The notes: a model not told the origin generated them from the letters alone. A stretch of DNA of 64,000 nucleotides from Spinacia oleracea (GCF_020520425.1 NC_079487.1:106922141-106986140), one strand, 5' to 3'; positions 44,713 to 56,546 are shown, numbered from the stretch's first letter. Program-made: numbers and translations.

Positions 44713-46289
44713 TATGTGAACATGTGATTAGTATTGTATGAAGATGTAGGAACTATAGTATAATGAACATGTAGGAATAATAGTATTGTCTCCTCTTACC
44801 TATAGGCGGGTTGTCAATTCAGCCCAAACTTATTGCAGAAAAAAAAACCTGATCCGACTCTAAAGCTGCTTTAAGGTATCCGATTTTAAATAGCGGGTTT
44901 GGGCAAGAAAATTTGTGTCAAAGCTTTTTTTTTGGTCCAAAGAGCCTATAATGACAAAACCGAGCTTTAAACGGTTGAATTTCCCACAACAAATATTATC
45001 TCGTTCATGTTCGCCTGCAGTCCCGGAGCTACGATGGCGTACGACTATAGGGCCGTGTGTAATTTTAAAAATGAGGCCTTCAATTTATTGTTTAAATCAA
45101 GGATAATTTTACGATATCCACAATAAAATAGTAGCCACTATAATTTATTAAATCTTAGCCCTTAAATCAAAGTGAACTAATCTTGTCCATTAATTTTCTG
45201 ACTTTTAATTCATCATAAACTATTTTTTGAATGAAACGGTTTTATAAGAAATAAAAAGTTGAATTAAAAATACCCCATTCTCATCCAAGAACCTGTAATT
45301 TGTTCTCTCTAAAATAACAAAAAAAAAAAAAAATCTACAAGAACTTTCAGTTTCCCTTCTTTTTCTGTAGATCTGTTCATGTACTACACGAGTTTTAATT
45401 TGCAGGTGTCAAATCTACGCTTAAGATTTACAGACCTCTCTGAATAATAGGAAATTTTGCAGAATTCTCCAAATAATAGGAAACAAATTGACTATTAACT
45501 GAAATACTCCATAAATAAAAAAAAATCAAACAGTGTCAATCTTGATTTTTTGATCTTTCAAGGTACAAGGAAATTTGTTCAAATTTCAATCTAATTACTC
45601 AGTAAATGATGTGAGATGATGATAATAAGGCTAAGTTTATGATTTTCTATGTTAGATGAAGAATGGAAATAGAATCATGTTCTTCATTAATGCATTTTTT
45701 CATGGTAGATCGGTGCAACGGTTAGAAAATAGGAGAAGGAGATAAAGAAAAAGATAACACTTCCAGGATTTCTCATGTCAATTCTTACCGACAACAAATC
45801 AACAATGGAGTTACTGTAAATCGAGGAAGAAGCACGAACATGGAATGATGATATATAGAAGGAGTTTTAGGTAAATTCCCATCAGTACATTTATACTATT
45901 GACTTTTGCCAACAATCTTATTTTAGATTATATTGCGAATGGTACACTTGAAGTATTGACTTCCATACTACGGAGTATTTTTCTGAAATAAGTTAAAATA
46001 ATTAAGTTGAAACAAATAAACCCTTAGTTTCACACGTTAGGTCTTTAGATTAGCACATAAAAATGGTTCAAACTTAGTAAAAATAAAATAAACAGGGGTC
46101 TAAATTCTCCAACAAAAGTATTTTTTTAAAAGTTCATTGATAAAAAGTTATACATCATCTAAAGTGGGATTTGAATCTAACAACTACAGAAAAAAAAAAA
46201 TATAGATAAAAGAACTTTCTTTCAGCAAAGCTACGATCGTACGTTGCATATCGAATATTATTTATATCATCTTTCGTGAGAGGAAGTTA

Positions 46290-46482
46290 ATTAACCGCTA
46301 TTTAAGTGCTAATCTTGACTATTAATATATAGTAATATTAATAGCCTACCACAAGCACTCCCAAGCCCAAAGCACACACTAGCCCAACTAGTAGGCCCAC
46401 TTCTATTCAAACATAAGAGGTGGTCTACTAATATAAACAACTCTTTACATCTCATTCTATCAACGTGGGACAATTCCCAACA
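46290..46482 (-). repeat. Possible LTR fragment
   Basis: On the minus strand the sequence begins TGTTGGGAATTGTCCCAC at 46482, a beginning often seen in plant LTR elements, followed by GT-rich transcribed-looking sequence. I could not find the other end, a partner LTR or a target duplication. Low certainty. Confidence 0.3.
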
Positions 46483-47266
46483 ACAAAAACTCACCATTAA
46501 AGACTACTCTAACAGTTATTGTGTTTTACAACCTTTTCGATGATGGGTCTATGATTCTGTTGCAGTCGTGATGATTATAATTTTTGTTTGATTCATTTGT
46601 TTGTACTTAAAAAGCTAATTATTTTTTTCGATTTATCGTAAATGTCTACCAAAGAAACAACTTATATTACACTTAACTTACAAAAATTTAACTAGAATAA
46701 GCACAACATAAGGGCACTCACTACACTCAAAACTCAATATAATAAAACACGGTTGCTGTACTTACTTTGACGCACCCCCGTAAAAATCATAAAATACCCT
46801 TATAGTCTTTTGGTTTCTCCCCAAACTGAAACTCTCTGATTACAGCCCTCCTTGCGTTTTTTCAACCGTCTTCCATATTCAAACTTTCATCCTTCCTTCA
46901 AAGCCATCTCTGATTACAGCTACCTGGCGCAGCTTAAGGTGTGTGTTCCAACCCATCTGATCAAGAATCTCCGCTACAAGGTGCGACTTCGAGCACCAAT
47001 TAATCTCGTATAACCTGAAAGCTAATGCTACAAGGTGCGTGTTTATCTCGTATAATCTCTGCCGATGCTGTTGTTTTGCGTTTTTATCCTCACAAATTGG
47101 AAATAGGTTAGGTTTTCAGGTTCATTAATTAGCATAATAGATATCAGAATTTGAATTAGGAAATTGGGAACTTGAATTAGGAATTCGAATTGGGTATTAG
47201 GTTTAAAAGAATTGGTTGAATTAAAAATTCGAATTGTTAATTCACGAATTATATATATATATATAT

Positions 47267-49097
47267 GAGTTAAGGTAACATTTAGGTACTAACATTTGAT
47301 ATTTTTCACCTTTTAGGTACTCACTTTTTTTTTCCACCGTTTGGGTACTCACTTCCCAATTCCGGCGAGTTAACCAACCTTTAACTCACCGTTAACCATA
47401 CTTTGATTTTTTTTAAAAAAAAAATCATTATATGTCCAACAATTGCATTAGCACTTCTAAAAAAAAGAAAAAAGAAAAAAGAAACAGAAATTTATGTTTG
47501 TTCCTTAAGTTCCAAACGGTCATTAATAAATATCATATCAATGTCAAAACAAAGTACAATATCTTGCCAAAATCAAATAAATATTTCCAAGATAGCCTAA
47601 AAAACATTATTCTATTTCCAATTAGCAGCACATAAATACTCTTCTTGACGAGTTGTTCATCAGCCCTTATCATTCCTGCATCATAGAAGTGTGAATAAGA
47701 GCAAATTATATTCCTTTTCATAAGCTTCTGAAACAATTAAAAAAACGATTGTAGTTGTGTTTCAAGTAAATATCTAATGGCTTTGTCTCACAAACTATTA
47801 GATGCATTTCCTTAGTTGTGATATTTACGTAATCAAGAAAATGGAAATTATAAATGAAACAGAGGCTCTAATAATGAGAAGGCCTTGTAAAGTCGGCAAT
47901 TAATATAAGTTGAAACCCAACATGCCAAATAATCAATGAAGCTTTACTTGAAACAACACTTCACAAAAGAGTGAAAAAAAATCTGATCCTCTGAAGTACA
48001 AAAATTTATGTATTGTGCTAGACTGCTAATGTATTGTCAGTTCTCATAACACAAACCTGAGACCAGGATGCACACCCTTTCGAAGAAAACAAATACAGTA
48101 ATAAGAGGTTAAAAGTTTAGCTTCAAGTATTTAAAGTACTAATGAAAATTTGAAAAAATACTACGTAGTTTACTTCATTTTATACAATATGAAAGCCCAT
48201 GAAGTAAAGAAAAATATTAAACTTACTATACCTGAATATAGATAAATGGAGAAGCAACACACTACCCATAGTAACACCCAAACAACTTTTGTACAAAGCA
48301 ACATTTCCTAGTTGACAAATGATAATTGACAAACTCATTCAGGTTTAATAAGAATGTACATTACCAAGACGACGAATTCTACAATGTACAAATGGTATCA
48401 ATATTAACCAAAGAAATATGCATCATAGGAAAATAATATACAAGGCCAAATTAAAGTTATGGTTTCAAGCATTGTAATCATATCGCTAACGATATATTGT
48501 ACTAGGTTTAGTTATTATGTTCAAGTAAGATATTTATTTAACCTGCTATTATGAACCTCCTTGTTGTATAATGGTTGATGATAGACCACCATGGTGTGTA
48601 CTTGCTGATGCAACACTGCTTTGTGATCCATTTGTGTTAATGAACTGCAAGCATGTTAAATTTAGTAGAGCACTGATCAAATTATTAGAGCATTGATCAA
48701 ATTAGGAAGTTAAAGCTAATTAAATAAATTAAATAATATGATATGTATAACGAACTAACTTACCACGGCTTGTCTTTGGAATCCATTAGGATAAGTGTAT
48801 ATGCCAAATAAAAATTTCAAAATTATCTTGAATCCAAGCTCCACAAGAAGAAGAAGAAGAAGAAGAAGCGGCGAATAAAGAAAAAAAATTACGGTGATTT
48901 TGTTTAAAAGAAATTAGGGGACTGACTTTTTGCTAACCAAGGGACTAACATATTAACTCAAGGGTTTAAGTTTTTAATGGGCTTTAATTAATTTTCACCG
49001 GAATTGGGAAGTGAGTACCCAAACGGTGAAAAAAAAAAGGTGAGTACCTAAAAGGTGAAAAATATCAAATGTTAGTACCTAAATGTTACCTTAACTC
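47267..49097. mobile_element. TIR DNA transposon with ~100-bp TIRs (1.83 kb)
   Basis: GAGTTAAGGTAACATTTAGG... at the left is matched by a near-perfect inverse at the right over about 100 bp, including the words taggtactaacatttgat and gggtactcacttcccaattc. Both sides are short (AT)n tracts, so the element sits in a microsatellite and the target duplication cannot be read. The interior has AT-rich sequence and an (AAG)n patch near 48845-48870, with no transposase. The long TIRs fit a MULE-type non-autonomous element. Confidence 0.8.
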
Positions 49098-49901
49098 ATA
49101 TATATATATATATAGGAAGATTTTGCAATAGCTACATTAAAATGGTAGCCACTACAATAAGATGAATCTCAGCCTTTAAATTTTGTTGACTCTTTACAAC
49201 CGTAGATCATATTGACTTTTTATAAATAAAAATGTATTAAAAAAAAAAAAAAAAAATCTCCCCATTACCTTCCCACGTTCACTTGTATTTAGTTTTTTTT
49301 TTTTTTGGGTATTTTCGTATCTCACACTAAGACTATGATTTCTCTTCTTTCACAAAAATTCTGATTATTGCTCTCACTGTTCTATCATATTTCAAAAACA
49401 TCCAATACTTTCGTTCTCTTTGGAAATCAAATTAGGCCATCATATAGATTATTAACGAGTGTTTATAGATTCTTCACCATAAATTGATAAAATAGAAATC
49501 TGAAATTCGTTCTCTTTGGAAATCAAATTAGGGGTAATTTCAATTCCATTTGATTTGAGGAAGTTGATTTCTTATTCAAGCTATTCGAAGGCATTTTACG
49601 GGATTATCTACTACGCAATTGTCGTAGGTAAGTACAAACATCGATCTTTATTCTTTTAGCAATGTTCATATATTATTTTTGGGTAATTTCGATTCAATCT
49701 TATTAGCCTGGAAATTGTTGGGTTTGAAATGGATAAGAGTGTTCTTGATTAATTGGCTGTAAAACTCAAGTGTAGAAAGTTCTGTTTTTTTTTTTTGTTT
49801 TTTTATTGATGGTTGTTTGAATTAGGGTGTTCTTGATTAATTGGGTGTAAAACTCATGGGAATGGACTAAAGGTTTATGGTTGGATTTGTCTTTGGATAA
49901 T

Positions 49902-49952
49902 GCCTACAAACTGTTTGATGAAATGTCTCAACCAAATATTATCTCTTGGAAT
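49902..49952 (+). pseudogene. PPR-like gene fragment
   Basis: A 17-codon frame reads AYKLFDEMSQPNIISWN, the typical end of one and start of the next pentatricopeptide repeat in PLS-class PPR proteins. A TAG follows two codons later and no other PPR repeat is seen. It lies among short direct duplications (49410/49506, 49745/49830, 50081/50143). A small captured or decayed piece. Confidence 0.55.
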
Positions 49953-50696
49953 TTGTAGCTGTTCCAAGAACAAACGGTTTTACGGTCCCTACCAACCAAA
50001 CTGTTTGTATGTGTATTGGAAAGAGAGACAAACTTACACATAAAATTAGGCATGTTCAGTTGGGGGGGAGGGGGACTATCTGCCAAGGTTAGTTGCAGGA
50101 TAAATGAGTAATTTGAGGGTCACTATCTGGTAAACTTCATGCCAAGGTTAGTTGCAGGATAAATGAGAAGGGTGAAACTGAGAGAATTTCTTAACTCTCA
50201 AGTAAAACTGATTACCTAAATTTCAGGTTCAGCTGTCACAAACTGTTTGAGTAATTTGTCAACAATAGCTAGCTAGGAAGTTGAAGTAAGAAAGAAGCCT
50301 TTGGTGACACAAAAAGGTTTAGTTTTGTCACTGAAAACAGAATCAAATGCTTCAATTTTGGTAGTACGTTGCAGAACATATATATAGATAGATAGAAAGG
50401 GAATTTCAATTCTTAGCCATTACTTATTTCCTTTTGTCACTTATATATGAACTTTCTGAATTATGCCAGAGCTTCAGCATATATTCCTTCCTACCCTTTA
50501 TTTATTTTCTCTATCTATTCTATGTTGCCATTGCCTACCTCTTCCATACTTTTCTATCTTCTTTTGCTTCATTTTTCTTATCATAATATTGCTCTTTTTT
50601 TATATATATAATTAACTAGGAGGAAACTGGAAGTTGGGGATACATCCATCAATTTTTACTGACTATTTCTGAAGATATGTACTTGTCTCTTGGCAG

Positions 50697-50968
50697 GCTG
50701 CTGGTGCTGTTTCCGGTGCCATAGCAATCTCGAAGTGATGCCAAGTCAGTACAAACACATGTTGGGAGGACCTTCTATTAAACTGGACTTGCATACTGCT
50801 GCCATGGCATAAGGGGTATTGACTTTTCTTGTAACCTTGGTTGTCCTCATCATTATCATCAGGATTCTAGGTGGTATGTTGGTGAAGACATGGTTGCTTG
50901 CCATGGCTACTATAACCTTGGTTATTGCTGGATCCAGTTATACCGGTCCTTCAATGAATCCTGCTAAT
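50697..50968 (+). pseudogene. SIP1-type aquaporin exon fragment
   Basis: After an acceptor-like ...TTGGCAG, the sequence reads AAGAVSGAIAIS, then in another frame MPSQYKHMLGGPS...DLHTAAMA, a TAA stop (50810-50812), then GVLTFLVTLVV...KTWLLAMAT...GSSYTGPSMNPAN, ending at a donor-like GTGAGT. The NPA motif with this context is that of small basic intrinsic proteins (SIP1). One frameshift (near 50735) and one stop make it nonfunctional. I did not find the flanking SIP1 exons, so it is a single-exon relic rather than a retrocopy. Confidence 0.75.
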
Positions 50969-51078
50969 GTGAGTATATTTTTGCTAATTCCTTTGTGATC
51001 TCAATTCACCAGCAAAAAAAAAATATTTTTGGAATTTTGGTGTCGGAAATTAACTAACTCCTATTAGAGGTCAACTCT

Positions 51079-51152
51079 AGCCTATTAGCTCAATATGGTA
51101 GAGCATTGTGTGACCACACACAAAGATGTAGGTTCAATTCCTACATAGGCTA
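51079..51152 (+). tRNA. tRNA-like sequence (probably a pseudogene)
   Basis: 74 nt that fold as a cloverleaf: acceptor AGCCTAT/ATAGGCT (7 bp), D stem GCTC/GAGC and T arm GTAGG-TTCAATT-CCTAC. Pol III boxes A (TAGCTCAATATGG) and B (GGTTCAATTCC) are good. The anticodon arm is odd: a 5-bp stem TTGTG/CACAA closes an 8-nt loop TGACCACA, and the stem can extend to 7 bp with a 4-nt loop. No standard anticodon is clear (ACC or CCA by position). No CCA or clear T-run terminator follows directly. Confidence 0.5.
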
Positions 51153-51619
51153 CATGCTAAGATTTTGTGAATGATGTTGAAGATTTGACATTTTTTTTTC
51201 ATCTCAGATGTATTTGACATAATATCAAGTGAGGAATCCCTTGGATTCTCTTGCCAGTAACAGAACATTTAGGACCGCTAGCCCTCTACTTGGTAGTCTG
51301 GTAGAATAGCTTCTCACCAGGAGTTTTGACGATGCGATGCTGGTTAGATTTAGTGGCATAGTTATGCCTTCTACGGTAAGTAAGCCTCTGCACCATTATT
51401 TCTCTACGAGTTATCTCTCTCCTCTGGTTTTGGGGGTGAAGCGAAAGAAGGGGGAAGATTTGACATTTTAACACTAGTATAGGAGAGGTTCTTGAGAGCT
51501 CCTTTGTAGTGTTTAATTGTTCTTTTTTGGTAATTTATTTACTAAATAACTGTGAACGTACAAACAACAAAACAAAGTAAAAAGTTTCAGTTGTATGACT
51601 GAATAACACTGATCATATT

Positions 51620-51711
51620 GCCCATAAGTCTTGAAATATTGTTCAATATGATCAGTGTTATTCAGTCATACAACACTGATCATATTGAACAATATTTCAA
51701 GACTTATGGGC
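51620..51711. repeat. 40-bp perfect inverted repeat, 12-nt loop
   Basis: 51620-51659 and 51672-51711 are exact inverse copies. Imperfect pairing continues outside for about 15 bp. Just downstream a unit of about 45 bp (catgtactac..aaaacttatg) is directly duplicated (about 51731 and 51794). Confidence 0.9.
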
Positions 51712-52023
51712 ATATTGATCATATTGAACTCATGTACTACCAAAACTTATGTATGAAGTGAACCAAAATTGACTGAATAACAAAGTTGTAAAAACTCATG
51801 TACTACAAAAACTTATGTATGAAGTGAACCAAAATTTATAACAAAATACCAGTAGAGTACATAATTAAAAAATATAACAAAAACGTAGCCAATGGCATAA
51901 TATTGCTTCTTCTATTTCATATGCATAACAATCCTCTTACTACTAGAATACTACAACTATTAGGATAATACAATCCTAATCTATCTCTAATACTAACATT
52001 GTTAGAAAAAATAAATGAATTAA

Positions 52024-52419
52024 CTAATCTATAATTTCAACAGTCTCATCTCCAGTGAGATCGAAGGAAATCCTTTTGTTTGATACATTCTCTTCATCTT
52101 CGGGCTCGGTTTTCGGCTCGATAGGTGAACGATATTCAGCACATCCACCGTGCATATTGTAGAGTAATTCAAGTATAGGCATTTTACGGGAACAATCATC
52201 GATTATCTTCCTTGTATTTTCCTTACCAATTTGTATTATCACGGAACGGAAGAAAATGATGAATTCTCTTCGGTGCCTCATGAGAGATTGGCGTAAATGA
52301 TCTAAAAAAAAAAAACGCGAGTAATGTTAATGATCTGCTTAAAACAAAGCAAATAAAAAAAACCAAGTAGTATTGGAGAAGAGGAAGGCGTCGGTTATAC
52401 CTTCGGTGTTATATCCCAT
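52024..52419 (-). CDS. Possible small two-exon gene, 98 aa, unknown
   Basis: A candidate of two exons, 52419-52401 and 52301-52024, joined by an intron with GTATAA...TTTTAG ends, keeps frame and gives 98 residues starting MGYNTED and ending TVEIID. The product is basic at the start (LMRHRREF) and acidic near the end (EPKTEPEDEE). No known domain recognised. The start codon is one base after the FAR1-related stop, so this may instead be extra 3' exons of that gene in another frame, or a decayed C-terminus. Prediction only. Confidence 0.3.
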
Positions 52420-52420
52420 T

Positions 52421-54284
52421 TCAAGAAATTATAATTTGTAGACGGTGGCCATGGACACATTTTCTATCACAATTATCAAACTTTTCATTTAAATTCATTA
52501 CTAGTTTTTGTATGTTTTCTAACAATTCATGATTTTTTTCTCCATTGATAGTTGTTTGGATTGAAGGGTTCTCCAGCTTACTATCTCCCATAGGTAAGGT
52601 CATCTACAGAAGAAAAACAAACACCGAGTGATTAAAATATAATAATCGCATATTCATGTATTATTATATAGGATTTCATTGAATTTGGCATTCATGTTTG
52701 GATGTGGGTGAAAATTGAAAGGTCTGTTGTACTTCTGATGGAGTTTTAAGGCAAAAAACAGTCCAAGTAGAGTAAAAAAATGAACTACAGTGAAAAAATG
52801 AACTACAGAGTAAAAAAAATGAACTACAGTGAAAAAAATGAACTTACTGCAGGTTGGCAAGATGCCAGTGGATTTTCACCATTCGCCAAAGAGCCACCTT
52901 GTGCAACTCCTTGATTCTTCACAGCTGCAACCTTCTTTGCAGCTTCCTCCAGAGCATTCATAGCTACATTGTAAACCTGAATATATTTTGCATCTTCTTC
53001 CCCAACTTTAACGACATCCTGCTGTAGGTTGTCACATCGAATAGTCACAGACTCTGGTGAATTGGTTGGTTCCTCCGCAGCATGTTTATCCAATGAACCT
53101 CCACTTTTGGCATTTCTTGTCCACCTTTTCAATAAGTATTCTGAAGGAAGAGTAAGAACATTTTTTGCTCTGAAAACAGCTAATATGTGCCTACAAATGA
53201 CACCTGAGAATTCAAACTTTTGGCACCCACAAGTAGCTTTTGCTTCTATAGGATTGTAAGTGACAATACGATCTCTATGATCTTCCCCAAACTTAGCCAC
53301 ACGAAACAAGGTGACTCCTCCTGATTCCTCAAGTTCTGTTGCAGTATTAGCCAGGGTCTGGAAGAGCTCTTCTTGGAACTTCATGAATATTTTCTTGGTG
53401 TAAACACTTCCAGCCTGTTTCTCCATTGGTGATGGGGTCTTCAACAAAGGTATTGTGTTACTTGTATCATGGTCTGCCCGTAGTTCCTTCTCATGCCAAA
53501 TCCCAACAGCTTTTTTATAATCTTCAATCAGCACTTGTAAGGTGGTTTCAGCAGTTATAAACCCATCAAAGTATATATTTCTGCCCTTATTTCCTTCACC
53601 ACAGTGGTCCCCAAAGAAGGTGTCTCGCATGTAAACAGGCACCCACATACGTCGAGCATCATAAACTGACCGCATCCATTCATCATCCATCAAATAATAC
53701 TGTTCCAAAAGCATCCCCCACCTAGATTCAAATTCCTCAATTGACTCACTCTCAACACACTTACCGAACTCTGCGTCAATATTAGGTTGTGACTCATAAA
53801 GATGAGCCAAACGAGTTTGAACCTCTTTAAAAACGCTCCATTTGCAGTAACGAAGCCGAGTATTGGGCAAAACTTGAGATACTGCCGTCTGCACAAACCT
53901 AGCAGGCTCTATTGTGATCGAGATTGGGCTTTTCCCTGAGATTGCGTGAAGCCATGTCTGGAATAACCAAATGTAGGAAGCCTCCGATTGATCAAGCATT
54001 ACGGCACAACCAAAAAGTATTGGCTGCCCATGATGATTTAGTCCCGTAAAAGTCGCAAATGGTACTTTATAGTCACTGCTACAGTACGAGGTATCAAAAA
54101 CTATAGTGTCACCAAAGTAAGTATAGTTACTCCGAGAAGCAGCATCAATCCAGAAAACATTGGAAGCCGAAGGATCACCCCGAATCGCATAATAAAAATT
54201 AGGATTCTCAAAGTGCATTAGCTTCAGGTAACCCAATACATGCTGAACCCCGTCACTCATGGACCTTTGCCTGCGTGTGTTCAT
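52421..54284 (-). CDS. FAR1-related sequence (FRS) protein, MULE-derived
   Basis: Predicted exons 54284-52848 and 52603-52421, joined by a 244-bp intron with a strong donor (CCTGCA|GTAAGT) and acceptor (TTCTGTAG|ATG), give 539 residues. Residues about 10-250 are a MULE-type transposase domain (NPNFYYAI, SNVFWIDAASR, TYFGDTIVFDTSY, GLNHHGQPILFGC). A SWIM zinc finger follows (CGCQKFEFSGVICRH). This is the layout of FAR1/FHY3-family nuclear regulators domesticated from Mutator-like transposases. The position of the second catalytic Asp (TDQ in relatives) reads TIEPAR, so no transposase activity is expected. The N-terminal FAR1 DNA-binding domain is not in this frame. Either 5' exons lie upstream and were missed, or the protein is truncated. 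The frame itself is long and undamaged. Confidence 0.75.
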
Positions 54285-54287
54285 CAA

Positions 54288-55100
54288 TTTTATTACAAAT
54301 GGTTACAATTTTCACACAGGTGAACAACTGTTATTTAGCTTTTCTGGATATAATCAAGTAGTTCTAAGCAGCATTTGGAAATACCTTCGATTTGTGTGCT
54401 GACTGGGTAGAGGTCCGAGGCTTCTTGGTACTTTTATACCTGCAGTAAAAGGATAACTCTGGTTGATTAGTTTCAAGGAAAATTATCAGAGTTAACTCTA
54501 GTTTAGTTATGCTAGAAACCTGACTGCTGGAACAGAGGTTATGCATAAAATACTGGAAGAAATCCCGTGTTCTAAGGTTGATATTATGGAGTTGGATTTG
54601 AGCTCAATGACATCTGTTATAAAATTTGCATCAGAATTCAAGTCCCGTAATTATTCCTTGAACATTTTAATGTAAGAAAAAACATATGTTATTGTCCATT
54701 ATGTTTTCCTAGCAAGTGTCTGAATCTTAATATAATCTATATATTAATTTATGTTTTTGATGTTTTGTTTGTTACTTTTCTTCTAGTGACTGTAGTCACA
54801 TACTCACATCTGTTGATTAATCTGTTTTGATAGATACTCATACATGAAGTAAAAACATATTCAATTTAATTATACGTTTGCAAAATTAACAATTAGAAAC
54901 ATACGAAGTACTCAATATAATTATACTTTTTGAAATTTAAGTTTGGTTCACTAATCAATAACTAATCTATTCAAATTAAATAGATTTATGACTTAAAATA
55001 GATGCGCTCGATATAGTTAACCAAATTAGTTTTTTTTTTTTGAGGGAAGTTAACCAAATTAGTTCGAAGTACCATCAACAACACTAATCGAAAGTAAACA
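54288..55100 (-). other. Upstream of the FAR1-related gene
   Basis: On the minus strand a segment near 54376-54440, preceded by TTTACTGCAG and followed by GTATTT, could be an exon coding for KSTKKPRTSTQSAHKSK. Its phase does not fit the next acceptor candidate, so I left it out. I see no FAR1 DNA-binding motif here. The rest is AT-rich. Confidence 0.4.
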
Positions 55101-55107
55101 TTTTGAG

Positions 55108-55560
55108 GTCTTAAACAACCAATATCTCGTTGGAATAATAAGATTGCGAAGTTTTTGTGGGGCAAAGATGTAGATCAAGGAGGAATCCACCTTCTTAGTT
55201 GGAATAATATCTCGCTTTCTAAAGAAGGGGGTTTGGGGTCTTAGGTGTGTGAAATCCCTTAATAGAGCTGATTGTATATCCTTAAGTTGTGGTGGAGAAT
55301 TATCCATCAAGAACAAAACATGGCTGTTAAAGTTATTAAGGATAAATACACCAAGTCTAATAATCTCTTTCGTTCTTTCTCCTATGGTTATCGTCTTTGG
55401 AAATCAATGGGTAAAGTTTGGGACTTGTTTCAAGCTAATATTTTGTGGGTATAGGGAGTGACTCGAAAATCAGTGTTTGGGAGGATAAATGGGTTGGGGA
55501 ATTCAATCTAAGAGAGCTTTAGCTTATTACAGGCCCTTTGAATTTGGGGGAAGAAAATAT
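55108..55560 (+). pseudogene. LINE (non-LTR) reverse transcriptase relic
   Basis: Spread over three frames are pieces of the region after the RT domain of plant LINEs: NKIAKFLWGKD, HLLSWNNISLSKEGGLG, RCVKSLNRA, LWWRIIHQEQN, RLWKSMGKVWDLFQANILW, KISVWED. At least two frameshifts and several stops separate them. It is a short decayed fragment with neither end of the element visible. Confidence 0.75.
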
Positions 55561-55948
55561 GGTGGTGAGTAAAAAAAAAAAAACAACCAATTTGCAAAAC
55601 AAACCTACAACAAAGAAGAAGCAATGGAGGATAGAGAAATAACAACGTCGTCCATAAGAAGTTATAAGACATGGTGATAAACAAAATATATTTGATATTT
55701 ATCATCTGTAGGTAAAATAGTTTGGAGAAGACTATATTTACCCATGAAACAGTGATGTCATTTAACCGTAATCTATGTTGATCGACACGAAAAAAAAGAC
55801 CACAATATGCGTGAATGTGAACGACGTTTGTTATGGATGGTTTCATAGGTACAATAATATATAAGAATGAAATATTTGAGGTGGTTCTGTTACACTATAA
55901 CTTATTCATTAATTAGATAAATTTTGTAAAGCAGTTTGTAAAAAGATA

Positions 55949-56276
55949 CTCCCTCCGTCCCGGAATACTCGACCCGGTTTGACCGGCACAGAGTTTAAGG
56001 GACTTGAATTGACTTATTTAATTTAATAGGTAGTAGATGATAGTGGGGTATTATTTTAATATAGTTAGTGGGAGGTGGGTTAAGAGGTGGGGTTGGGGGA
56101 GAGTAGGGGTTGAATTTTTAATTATTTTTTGTATGGAGTAGGGGGTAGGTGGGTTAATAGGGGTGGAGTGAGAAATAATATAATATTGTTAGAATATTTC
56201 CATTTTTAGAAACAGGTCAAGTATTAAGGGACGGCCCGATAAGGAAAACAGGTCAAGTATTCCGGGACGGAGGGAG
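55949..56276. mobile_element. Stowaway-type MITE (328 bp)
   Basis: CTCCCTCCGTCCCGGAATACTC and its inverse at the right end, with TA on both sides (55947-55948, 56277-56278). A second imperfect copy of the inner TIR word (caagtattaagggacgg) lies just inside the right end. Confidence 0.9.
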
Positions 56277-56546
56277 TATTAATTGTGATAAGTTATCCAA
56301 TTATATTATTTTTATCTAGAATTTGTTTTTATCTTTTAAGGAGCATTAAGTAGTATCATTATTGGAAGAAATGATACACACGTATTTCAATCTTTTTATC
56401 TTCTTGTCTTCCCCCTAATACCCATAACAAAAAACAAAAAAAAAAACAATATAAAAAATTGTATGAAACCCATATGGAGTATACTTCTTTTTTTTTTCGA
56501 AGAAACATATGGAGTATACTTCTTACTCCGCAGAATTAGTTATAAA

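Larger units (their letters stand above)
42844..52023. other. Gene-poor region between HyPRP and the FAR1-related gene
   Basis: No intact host gene recognised. Contents listed separately: TIR elements (43386-44387, 47267-49097), a MITE (44459-44712), a possible LTR fragment (46290-46482), a repeat shared by about 45105-45290 and 49120-49290 (common word gtagccacta), PPR-like and SIP1-like fragments, a tRNA-like sequence and an inverted repeat. 45300-46290 and 46500-47250 are AT-rich with nothing I can name. Confidence 0.65.

Noticed and set aside
44915-45106. 63-aa open frame near 45 kb
   Set aside because: No domain, no gene structure around it, and it lies in a repeat-rich stretch.
51079-51152. 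Functional organelle-derived tRNA insertion
   Set aside because: It does not match the plastid tRNAs I can recall and the anticodon loop is not standard, so I list it only as tRNA-like.
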